From Burkholderiaceae bacterium (GTDB lineage Bacteria > Pseudomonadota > Gammaproteobacteria > Burkholderiales > Burkholderiaceae_D), in the NCBI GenBank assembly GCA_019751755.1, contig JAIENA010000081.1, positions 1 to 34,227 on the forward strand: a stretch of 34,227 nt of DNA. Reading direction: 5' to 3'. The notes under the pieces were generated by a model. It was not told where the DNA came from. It made no database searches and saw only the letters and a list, made by a program, of their open reading frames with translations. Positions within the stretch are counted from its first letter, which is position 1. Each line of letters opens with the position of its first letter. Shown one piece after another: positions 8,339 through 18,699 of this stretch. The position numbers were made by a program, and so were the translations under genes.

Positions 8339-8410
8339 AAAGCATAAGGCAAAGCTTATTAATCACGCATAATAATTAATTTTTATTCCGCGATTAACGA
8401 TCGTATATTG
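8339..8410. promoter_or_regulatory. AT-rich intergenic tract upstream of the HAD-like gene
   Basis: This stretch is strikingly AT-rich (for example TAATAATTAATTTTTATTCC) against GC-rich flanks. It lies in the 194-nt gap between the divergent permease and HAD-like genes, so it likely holds one or both promoters, perhaps with UP-element-like tracts. I cannot assign exact -35 and -10 boxes with confidence. Confidence 0.4.
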
Positions 8411-8448
8411 GCAGCTCCGCAAGCACCCACTCACGAAAGACGAGAGCC

Positions 8449-9138
8449 ATGACGATCAACGCGATTCTGCTGAACCTGGATGAAATCCTGTTCGATACGG
8501 CGCCACTGCACCTGGCGGCGATCCGTGCCGCGATGGAAGGCAGCGGCGTGCCGCTGCGCTGGAGCATGCCGGAATTGTGCGAAGTGGCGTCCACCGTCGG
8601 CTGGACCCGGGTACTGGACGTGGCGCTGCCACAGGACGAGCAAGCCGGCGGCAAAAGCGGCGGCAAGGCTGGCGCCAAGGCTGGCGCCAAGGCTCAATCA
8701 CGCGCGATCGACCTCAATGCCGCCCACCACCGGCATTTCCACGCGGCGCTGGCGACCCGCAAGCCGGAGGCCAATCCGCGCGGCCTGCAGCTGATCAAGG
8801 ATGCACTGGACGCCGGCTGCAAGCTTGGCGTCATCAGCGACTTGCCGGCGCCATCGGTCGGCGCGCTGCTCGAGCAATTGTTTGGCAATGACGTCAACAG
8901 CAAGTTTTCCGTGGTGGCGTCACGCCACGATGCGCGCCACCGCCAGCATGACGGCCTGCATGCGCTGGCGCTGCGCACCATGGGCGTGGACGCGGAGGAA
9001 ACCGTGTTGATCGACACCTCGCTGCCGAACCTGCTGGCGGCCCGCAAGGCCGGCCTGCGCACCGTGCATTTCAAGATGCCCGGCATCCTGAGCTGGACAT
9101 CGCTGCCGGCGATGGCGTCGCGCGCCAGCGCCAACTGA
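8449..9138 (+). CDS. Degenerate HAD-superfamily protein
   Basis: 229-residue protein with the overall shape of a beta-phosphoglucomutase/phosphatase-type HAD hydrolase. Motif I reads LLNLDEILFDT instead of DxDGT: the nucleophile Asp is Asn (N9), while the second Asp (D11) stays. A motif II-like Ser is present (VISD, S130). The conserved motif III Lys-Pro is not seen (SRHDARHRQHDG). Motif IV keeps one acid (VLIDTS, D189). A low-complexity Gly/Lys/Ala insert (about residues 66-82, AGGKSGGKAGAKAGAKAQ) interrupts the cap region and is encoded by 12-nt repeats. The Asn change predicts loss of normal phosphoryl-transfer chemistry, so a binding or regulatory role is possible. The ATG at 8449 is preceded by GACGAGAG. 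Its partners are unknown. Confidence 0.8.
   Translation: MTINAILLNLDEILFDTAPLHLAAIRAAMEGSGVPLRWSMPELCEVASTVGWTRVLDVALPQDEQAGGKSGGKAGAKAGAKAQSRAIDLNAAHHRHFHAALATRKPEANPRGLQLIKDALDAGCKLGVISDLPAPSVGALLEQLFGNDVNSKFSVVASRHDARHRQHDGLHALALRTMGVDAEETVLIDTSLPNLLAARKAGLRTVHFKMPGILSWTSLPAMASRASAN
8665..8694 (+). repeat. 12-nt tandem repeat inside the HAD-like gene
   Basis: AAGGCTGGCGCC occurs at 8665-8676 and 8677-8688, followed by a half unit AAGGCT at 8689-8694. It encodes the KAGA-KAGA-KA low-complexity insert. Being in-frame, copy-number changes would lengthen or shorten the insert without breaking the gene. Confidence 0.8.
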
Positions 9139-9155
9139 GGCAGTCAGCGGGTGGC

Positions 9156-9173
9156 GATATCGGAACCGATATC
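9156..9173. promoter_or_regulatory. Perfect 18-nt palindrome, candidate operator
   Basis: GATATCGG (9156-9163) and CCGATATC (9166-9173) are exact inverted repeats around AA. The site lies 17 nt after the HAD-like stop and about 90 nt before the small gene at 9265, where a promoter would be expected. There is no T-tract, so it is not a terminator. The regulator is unknown. Confidence 0.5.
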
Positions 9174-9264
9174 ATCATTATCAAGAACATGATTGGAAAT
9201 TGAGCAGCGATCCACCTAAGATGGCATCAGCAGTCACCGGATCGTCACCCTCAGGAGAACCAGC

Positions 9265-9426
9265 ATGACGCAGCAAAAGCACCCGACCAAGGAACAAATC
9301 CGGCAATACCTGGAAGCGCGCCAGGCCGAACGCTGCCCGCCGCCGTCGATGCAGGAAATCCGCCGGCAGTTGGGTTGGGACATGTTGCGCACGGCCGGCG
9401 GCCCGGCCACGCTGGGATACCGTTAA
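9265..9426 (+). CDS. Small hypothetical protein, 53 residues
   Basis: Short ORF from the ATG at 9265 to the TAA at 9424-9426, with a good ribosome-binding site (CAGGAG, spaced about 8 nt). The protein is basic and soluble: it begins MTQQKHPTKEQIRQYLEARQ and ends GGPATLGYR. A middle segment, PPPSMQEIRRQLGWD, resembles the first DNA-binding helix region of LexA-type winged-helix proteins (PPS..EIa..LG), but this is a weak likeness. I do not recognise the family. It lies 18 nt from the convergent end of the hybrid kinase gene and downstream of an 18-nt palindrome. Confidence 0.6.
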   Translation: MTQQKHPTKEQIRQYLEARQAERCPPPSMQEIRRQLGWDMLRTAGGPATLGYR

Positions 9427-9444
9427 GCGGTGATGCTTGGCGGA

Positions 9445-13422
<3,978 letters not shown>

Positions 13423-13507
13423 ACGTGCCACCAGGCGAAAGAAAGTTTGGGTCAGGATACCCGAAAGGGCCCGGCGGGTGGTGGCCGTCGGCAGCCCGGC
13501 GGTGGCG

Positions 13508-14299
13508 CTATACCCACAACATCAGCGTGTTGGCCATCGCTTGCAACGCCGGCACGCAGCGCGACGTCGCTTCCGCCTTTGACGTTGCCGATGCCAGCAT
13601 CGACACGCTGAGCGCCCCGAGCAATTGTCCGTGGCGGCTCTTGACCGGGACGGAAATGCCGCGCATGCCGATTTCATACTGGTTTTCCGTGATGCCGAAA
13701 CCGGTGTCGCGGATCGCCAGCAATTCGCGCAGCAGCCCATCCTTGTCGGTCACGGTCAGGTGCGTATAGGCAATCAGCTCCACCCGCGCCAGCCACGCGT
13801 GCAGCTCCTCGTCCGGCAGGGCCGACAACAGCACCCGTCCGGCCGTCGAGGCATAGGCCGGCAGGCGCGTGCCGGGTTCAAAACCGGGCGACAGGTGGCG
13901 CGGCGCGTTGACGCGGCTGACGTACACCACGTCGTCGCCTTCGAGCACCGAGTAATTGGTCGACTCCTGCAACTGCGCCGTCAGCTTTTGCAGGTACGGC
14001 ACGATGGTGCGCGGCAGGCGCGCCGAATCCAGGTAGGAACGGCCCAGGGTCAGCACCTTGGGCGTCAGCCAGAATTGGCGGCCATCGGTGGCGGCCATGC
14101 CGGTATGCACCAGCGTCAGCAGATAGCGTCGCGCCGCGCTGCGGCTGATGGCGATCTTGTCGGCCAGGGTGGTGGCGCTCAGGCGCGTGGTGTCGTCGTC
14201 GAAGGCGGACAGCACTTGCAGGCCGGTCACCAGGCCGTCGACCAGGTCGCGCCGGGCGACTTGCACGTTAAGAAGCGGTGGCTTTTTCATGGCCGTCAT
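13508..14299 (-). CDS. IclR-family regulator of the quinate/shikimate operon
   Basis: About 263 residues, of the PcaR/PcaU/PobR branch of IclR regulators. An N-terminal winged helix-turn-helix (about 20-85, with [23 protein letters not shown]) is followed by the effector-binding domain (about 90-255), including [30 protein letters not shown] and the [12 protein letters not shown] region. It is divergent from the operon at 14443, so it probably controls it and its own expression through the palindrome at 14331-14351. The operator lies 60 nt upstream of the operon's -10 box, which suits activation. The start is uncertain: ATG at 14299 or 14290, neither with a strong ribosome-binding site. A longer frame to 14425 would cover the operator and is rejected. 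It is paralogous to the regulator at 24317 (both have the [16 protein letters not shown] helix and a LGxSYLxSARLPR segment). Confidence 0.9.
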   Translation of the reverse strand: MTAMKKPPLLNVQVARRDLVDGLVTGLQVLSAFDDDTTRLSATTLADKIAISRSAARRYLLTLVHTGMAATDGRQFWLTPKVLTLGRSYLDSARLPRTIVPYLQKLTAQLQESTNYSVLEGDDVVYVSRVNAPRHLSPGFEPGTRLPAYASTAGRVLLSALPDEELHAWLARVELIAYTHLTVTDKDGLLRELLAIRDTGFGITENQYEIGMRGISVPVKSRHGQLLGALSVSMLASATSKAEATSRCVPALQAMANTLMLWV

Positions 14300-14330
14300 T
14301 ATGCGCGCAAATAAGATCCGCCTGTCCGCC

Positions 14331-14351
14331 AATCGCGCAAATTGCGCGATT
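14331..14351. promoter_or_regulatory. Perfect palindromic operator for the quinate/shikimate operon
   Basis: A 21-nt perfect palindrome: 10-nt arms AATCGCGCAA (14331-14340) and TTGCGCGATT (14342-14351) around one A. The core TCGCGCAA-A-TTGCGCGA has the same 8-1-8 form as the site in the pca divergent region at 24269-24285. A further core copy CGCGCAA (14304-14310) lies exactly 30 nt upstream of the matching bases at 14334-14340. Binding by the adjacent IclR regulator is inferred. Confidence 0.75.
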
Positions 14352-14377
14352 AGCGCAGAAGTGACGGTTTTTGCCGC

Positions 14378-14406
14378 TATTTTTGCCCCCTTGCCGTTTC
14401 TATACT
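14378..14406 (+). promoter_or_regulatory. Predicted promoter of the quinate/shikimate operon
   Basis: TATACT (14401-14406) is a good -10 box. The hexamer 17 nt upstream (TATTTT, 14378-14383) is a poor -35, as expected for an activator-dependent promoter. The -10 begins 60 nt after the palindrome centre at 14341, the same distance as in the pca operon. Confidence 0.5.
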
Positions 14407-14442
14407 GCGCTGCATACCAAGGCAATCAGCAAGGAGAGCAGG

Positions 14443-15303
14443 ATGCAAACACCACACAATCGGCTGGGCGTGGACGGCATTGAATTCATCGAATACGCCA
14501 CCTCGCAGCCACTGGCGCTGGGTGCGCTGCTGGAGCAGATGGGATTCGCCGCCACCGCGCGCCACCGTTCCCGCGAAGTCACGCTGTATCGCCAGGGCGG
14601 CATGAACGTGATCGTCAACGCCGACCCGCGCGCCCTGGCGCAAGCGGACGATGCGCCGCCAGCGACCGTGATCAGCGCGATTGCGCTGCGCGTGCGGGAC
14701 GCGGACGCGGCCTACCGCCACGCCACGGGCATGGGCGCGTGGGCGATCCAGACCCGCGCCGGCGCGATGGAGCTCAATATCCCCGGCGTCCACGGCGCCG
14801 GCGACTCGATCGTGTATTTCGTCGACCGCTGCGACGACTTTTCGATTTATGACGTGGACTTCAAGCCGATCGCACACGCCGCCCGCCAGCCGGCGCTGGA
14901 AGGCTTGCATTTCTTCGGCGTGGTGCAGGCGATAGGCGACGGCCGCACCGCTGAATGGTCGGACTTTTACCAGCAATTGATGGACTTCCGCCCGCTGCCC
15001 GAGGGCAGCTACTTCGGCGTGGTGCCGAAAGGCATGCTGTTGCACAGCCCGTGCGGCGGCTTTTACCTGCAGTTGGTCGAGCCGCCCGCCGGCGCCGGCG
15101 GCTTGCAGTGGGAAGAACAACTGATACGGGTCGGCTTTGGCGCGCCGGACGTGCCGCAAGCGGTGCGCGCGCTGCGCGAGCGGGGCATCGTGTTTGTCGA
15201 CCGTGAACCGGTGCAGGCCAGCGACAAGGGTGCGCTGACGCAACTGTATCGCGGCGGTGTGAGTTTTGAACTGGTGAAATCGAATGGAGGACGTCATGCG
15301 TGA
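14443..15303 (+). CDS. HPPD-like VOC-superfamily protein (separate counterpart of the QuiC C-terminal domain)
   Basis: 286-residue protein of the 4-hydroxyphenylpyruvate dioxygenase-like fold (vicinal oxygen chelate). It starts with the family pattern GIEFIEYA (residues 12-19). In pseudomonad QuiC1 an HPPD-like domain is fused behind the 3-dehydroshikimate dehydratase barrel. Here the barrel is a separate gene two positions downstream (16138). At the three HPPD iron-ligand positions I read H156 (GLHFF), R229 (LIRVGF, where HPPD has His) and E276 (SFELV), by eye alignment. A normal 2-His-1-Glu site therefore seems broken, and tyrosine catabolism is unlikely. The start ATG at 14443 has AAGGAGAG upstream. 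The first gene of the operon, it overlaps the next gene by 8 nt, which suggests translational coupling. Confidence 0.85.
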   Translation: MQTPHNRLGVDGIEFIEYATSQPLALGALLEQMGFAATARHRSREVTLYRQGGMNVIVNADPRALAQADDAPPATVISAIALRVRDADAAYRHATGMGAWAIQTRAGAMELNIPGVHGAGDSIVYFVDRCDDFSIYDVDFKPIAHAARQPALEGLHFFGVVQAIGDGRTAEWSDFYQQLMDFRPLPEGSYFGVVPKGMLLHSPCGGFYLQLVEPPAGAGGLQWEEQLIRVGFGAPDVPQAVRALRERGIVFVDREPVQASDKGALTQLYRGGVSFELVKSNGGRHA

Positions 15304-16141
15304 CATTTCCGGCACCACCCGCATTTTCCCTGTGATCGGCTGGCCGGTGGAACAGGTCAAGGCGCCCGCGCTGTTCAACGCCTATTTCCAGCGGCATGAT
15401 ATCGACGCCCGCGTGGTGCCGTTCAAGGTGCCGCCACAGGATTACATTAACGCCGTGCGCACGCTGATGGCGATGGACAACGTGGGCGGCATTTTCGTGT
15501 CGATCCCGCATAAGCCGATGAGCGTGGCGGCGGTGGACTTGCCGACCTCGCGCGCGCTGCTGGCCGGTTCCTGCAACGCCATCTATCACAATGCGGACGG
15601 CGTGCTGATCGGTGACCTGATCGATGGCGAAGGCTTTGTGCGCGCCCTGGACCGCACGCTGGCCGGTGCGCCGTTCGACTGGGCCACGGCAAAAGCGCTG
15701 GTGGTGGGCAGCGGCGGCGTTGGTTGTGCGATCGCCGAGGCGCTGGCCGCGCGCGGCATCGCCGAAGTGGCGATCTGCGATACCCGCGCCGAACAGGCCG
15801 AAGCGCTGCGCGTCCGCCTGCAGCAAGCGTTCCCGCCGTGCCGCGTGGTGCTTGGCCAGCCGGCCGCCGAGGGCTATCAATTGGTCGTCAATTGCACGCC
15901 GCTGGGCATGCACCCGGACGATCCGATGCCGATCGACCTGCGTGGTGTCGCGCGTGACTGCATCGTTGCCGACTGCGGCATGAAAATCGAGATGAGCCGG
16001 CTGCTGGTGGAAGCGCAGGCCAAGGGTTGCCGCATCCAGAAGGGCAAGGAAATGCTGATCGAGCAGGCCCCGCTGTACCTCGAGCGCTTCGGTTGGCCGG
16101 GCGTGCATGCCGATGATTTCCGCGCGCTGGAGGCCTTATGA
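15296..16141 (+). CDS. Shikimate/quinate 5-dehydrogenase, catabolic type
   Basis: 281-residue shikimate dehydrogenase-family protein, likely oxidising shikimate to 3-dehydroshikimate and perhaps quinate to 3-dehydroquinate. Catalytic Lys (K73 in VSIPHKPMS) and Asp (D110 in GDLIDGEGF) are in place. The Rossmann motif is GSGGVGCAIAEALAARG (138-154). After the next strand there is CDTR with Asp at 162 instead of the NADP-type NRT motif, which suggests NAD use and so a catabolic direction. The usual N-terminal SxSPxxHN substrate motif reads VKAPALFN, so substrate preference may differ from biosynthetic AroE. I chose the ATG at 15296 because GGAGG precedes it. It overlaps the upstream stop (ATGCGTGA), and its own stop overlaps the next start (ATGA), so the genes are tightly coupled. 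Confidence 0.88.
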   Translation: MRDISGTTRIFPVIGWPVEQVKAPALFNAYFQRHDIDARVVPFKVPPQDYINAVRTLMAMDNVGGIFVSIPHKPMSVAAVDLPTSRALLAGSCNAIYHNADGVLIGDLIDGEGFVRALDRTLAGAPFDWATAKALVVGSGGVGCAIAEALAARGIAEVAICDTRAEQAEALRVRLQQAFPPCRVVLGQPAAEGYQLVVNCTPLGMHPDDPMPIDLRGVARDCIVADCGMKIEMSRLLVEAQAKGCRIQKGKEMLIEQAPLYLERFGWPGVHADDFRALEAL

Positions 16142-17025
16142 ACTTGTCCAATTTCGGCATGGACACGGTGACCCTGGCCGGTCCGCTGGAAGCCAAATTG
16201 CGGGCCTCGAAAGCCGCCGGCTTTTCCCAGTTGATGCTGTGGGCCAAGGACCTGGCGCAGCATCCGGCCGGCCTGGCGGATGCGGTGCGGGTGGTGCGCG
16301 ACAGTGGTGTGCGGGTGACGGGCATCCAGGTGATGCGCGATTACGAAGGGCTAGACGGTGCGCTGCACGACTACAAGCTCGATATCGCACGCCAGATGCT
16401 GCTGGTCTGCAAAGCGGTCGGCGCGCCGCTGCTGATGCTGTGTTCCAGCACGTCGGCCCACGCCACCGGTGATATGGAGCATATTGTGCGCGACCTGGCC
16501 AAATTGGCCAACCTGGCCGTGCCGCTGGGTGTCAAGGTCGGCTATGAGGCCCTGTCGTGGGGCCGCCATGTCAACCAGTACCAGCAATCGTGGGAAGCGG
16601 TGGAGCGCGCCAACCATGCCAATCTCGGCATCGTGCTGGACTCCTTCCATATGCTGGCCAACCGCGCCGACTTCACGGAACTGGACGATATCCCCGCGCA
16701 CAAGATCGCTCTGGTGCAGTTGTCCGACTTCATGTGGCGCGAAGTGCGCAGCGCCGAGGAGCGGCTGGAAACCGCGCGCCACCTGCGCGTGTTCCCCGGC
16801 GAAGGCAGTCATGCAGCGGAATTGTCCACCATGCTGCGCCGCCTGGACCGCAACGGTTATCGGGGTGACTTCAGCTTTGAAGTGTTCAACGACGATTACC
16901 TGCAATTCACACCGGAAGTGGTGGCGCAGCGCGCGCACCGTTCCGCCAAGTGGGTGACCGACCAGGTGTTGCGGCGCCGCGTGACGGTGCTGCAGGCCAC
17001 CGCCGGCCACGTGGAAATGGCGTAA
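16138..17025 (+). CDS. quiC: 3-dehydroshikimate dehydratase, TIM-barrel (QuiC/AsbF-like), stand-alone
   Basis: 295-residue protein of the xylose isomerase-like/AP endonuclease 2 TIM-barrel family. In this operon it most likely dehydrates 3-dehydroshikimate to protocatechuate. Putative divalent-metal ligands are E137 (GYEALSWG), D168 and H171 (VLDSFH), Q194 (VQLSD) and E248 (FSFEVFND), the usual acid/His/Gln/acid set. The protein ends right after the barrel. In pseudomonad QuiC1 it would continue into an HPPD-like domain, here encoded separately at 14443. The start ATG overlaps the stop of the dehydrogenase gene. Sugar-phosphate isomerase annotation is the generic alternative, but the neighbouring AroE-like, AroQ and pca genes argue for the dehydratase. 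Confidence 0.87.
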   Translation: MNLSNFGMDTVTLAGPLEAKLRASKAAGFSQLMLWAKDLAQHPAGLADAVRVVRDSGVRVTGIQVMRDYEGLDGALHDYKLDIARQMLLVCKAVGAPLLMLCSSTSAHATGDMEHIVRDLAKLANLAVPLGVKVGYEALSWGRHVNQYQQSWEAVERANHANLGIVLDSFHMLANRADFTELDDIPAHKIALVQLSDFMWREVRSAEERLETARHLRVFPGEGSHAAELSTMLRRLDRNGYRGDFSFEVFNDDYLQFTPEVVAQRAHRSAKWVTDQVLRRRVTVLQATAGHVEMA

Positions 17026-17035
17026 GGACATGGCC

Positions 17036-17491
17036 ATGAACCTGAAAAAAACCATCCTGGTGCTGAACGGCCCGAACCTGAATTTGCTGGGCCGGCGCGA
17101 ACCGGGCGTGTATGGCGCGCAAACGCTGGCCGACGTCGAGCAACTGTGCCGCGCCGCCTGCGAACAGCATGGCTATGCGCTGGCGTTTCGCCAGTCCAAC
17201 CATGAGGGGGCGCTGATCGATGCGCTGCATGAGGCCGGCGCGGCGCAGGCGGCCGGCACGCTGCTCGGCGTGGTGTTCAACGCCGGCGCCTACACCCACA
17301 CCTCGGTGGCGCTGCATGACGCCATCAAAGGCGCGCAAGTGACCGTCATCGAACTGCATATCTCGAATGTACATGCGCGTGAACCGTTCCGGCACCACTC
17401 GTACCTGTCGCCGGTGTCGTCCGGCGTGCTATGCGGCTTTGGCGTACACGGCTACGCCATGGCGATTGGCGCGCTCGCCAGTACCGAGTAG
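17036..17491 (+). CDS. aroQ: 3-dehydroquinate dehydratase, type II
   Basis: 151-residue type II dehydroquinase, which interconverts 3-dehydroquinate and 3-dehydroshikimate. Here it probably works in quinate breakdown. All family motifs are visible: LNGPNLNLLGRREPGVYG with the catalytic Arg/Tyr near residues 20-27, FNAGAYTHTS, and ELHISNVHAREPFRHHS with the catalytic His near 103. The length is typical (about 145-150). The ATG at 17036 has AAGGA at a good distance, whereas the in-frame ATG at 17030 is too close to it. It follows the dehydratase gene by 10 nt in the same operon. A biosynthetic role is the alternative, but the genetic context points to the catabolic isozyme (often called quiB/qutE). 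Confidence 0.92.
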   Translation: MNLKKTILVLNGPNLNLLGRREPGVYGAQTLADVEQLCRAACEQHGYALAFRQSNHEGALIDALHEAGAAQAAGTLLGVVFNAGAYTHTSVALHDAIKGAQVTVIELHISNVHAREPFRHHSYLSPVSSGVLCGFGVHGYAMAIGALASTE

Positions 17492-17543
17492 TAAGCAGTA
17501 GTCATCCCGTCATACCCATAAAACCACAATATCCAGAGACATC

Positions 17544-18671
17544 ATGAATCAACACACTACCGCCGCACTGCTGCTGGCCGGGGCCGCGTGCGCCGCGCAA
17601 GCCCAGTCCACCGCCAGCACCGTCCTGTATGGCACCTTCGACGAATACATCGGCTACATCCGCAGCAGTTCCGGCAACAGCATCACGGGCCTGAACGATG
17701 GCGCGATCCTGCGCAGCCGCCTTGGCGTGCGCGGCACCGAAGAACTGGGCAACGGTCTGCAAATGAAATTCACGCTGGAGCAGGGCGTCAATGCCGATAC
17801 CGGTTCCGGCGCGGACAGCAGCCGCCTGTTCGACCGCCAGGCCTGGATCGGCCTCAATACCCCGTATGGCGAGTTCCGCGCGGGCCGCCAGAACACGCAA
17901 GTGTTTTATATCGGTGGCGCCATCGACTACACCGAACGCACCACGTTCGGCTCGATCTTCAATACCTTTGGCGTGCCGTCCCGCTACGACAACGATCTGT
18001 CGTACAAGTCGCCCCGGGTTGGTGGCGTGCAGGTCGACTTGCACTATGCGCTGCCGGAAAAAGCCGGCCAGGGCGCCGCTGGCGGCGTGCGCCAGTTGGC
18101 CATCGACTGGCAGCAGGGCGTGTGGCGCGCCGGTTACGCCGGGGTGGTGGCCAGCCCCGACGCCACCACGGCGACGGTGCGGCGCAAGATCGAATACCAC
18201 AACCTGTACGCCAACTATCGCTATGGGCCGGGCACGGTCTATCTGGCGGCGGGGCGCAGCAACAATTCGACCGCCAACGCGGCCGGCCGCAACGCCGGGT
18301 CCATCCTCAACAACGTGGCTGCGGCCGGCAACGGCTTTGCCGGCACCGATATCAACGCCAACCGTTTTTATAACCTGTGGGAGCTGTCGTTTGACTACCG
18401 CATCAGCCCGCAATTTCGTGTGGGCGCGATGGTGGGTGGCGTGCATGACACCAGCGGCGGCCAGGCCGGCGCGCGCAGCGCCAACCTTGGCGCGTATTAC
18501 GACCTGTCGAAGCGCACCTTGTTATACGGCTTTGCCACGGTATTGAACAACCAGGCCAACGCCGGGTTCCGCTTCAGCAGTTCCGCCGCGCCGTCGGCCA
18601 ATTTGGCCGGCGCCGATATCGATGGCCGCCGCCTGACCGGCCTGCAGCTCGGCATCCTGCACAAATTCTGA
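17544..18671 (+). CDS. Gram-negative outer-membrane porin
   Basis: 375-residue general porin (OmpC/Porin_4 type typical of Betaproteobacteria) forming a 16-strand trimeric channel. The signal peptide is residues 1 to about 20 (TTAALLLAGAACAAQAQ), and the mature start STASTVLYGTFDEYIGY is typical. Further family landmarks are SRLGVRGTEELGNGLQMKFTLEQG, FDRQAWIGLNTPYGEFRAGRQ and the terminal phenylalanine (GILHKF) recognised by the BAM machinery. It sits 52 nt after aroQ and 28 nt before the transporter gene, so it likely admits quinate, shikimate or protocatechuate across the outer membrane. That specificity is inferred from context only. Confidence 0.92.
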   Translation: MNQHTTAALLLAGAACAAQAQSTASTVLYGTFDEYIGYIRSSSGNSITGLNDGAILRSRLGVRGTEELGNGLQMKFTLEQGVNADTGSGADSSRLFDRQAWIGLNTPYGEFRAGRQNTQVFYIGGAIDYTERTTFGSIFNTFGVPSRYDNDLSYKSPRVGGVQVDLHYALPEKAGQGAAGGVRQLAIDWQQGVWRAGYAGVVASPDATTATVRRKIEYHNLYANYRYGPGTVYLAAGRSNNSTANAAGRNAGSILNNVAAAGNGFAGTDINANRFYNLWELSFDYRISPQFRVGAMVGGVHDTSGGQAGARSANLGAYYDLSKRTLLYGFATVLNNQANAGFRFSSSAAPSANLAGADIDGRRLTGLQLGILHKF

Positions 18672-18699
18672 GCCACAACTTGATAATATGGAGGAAGAC

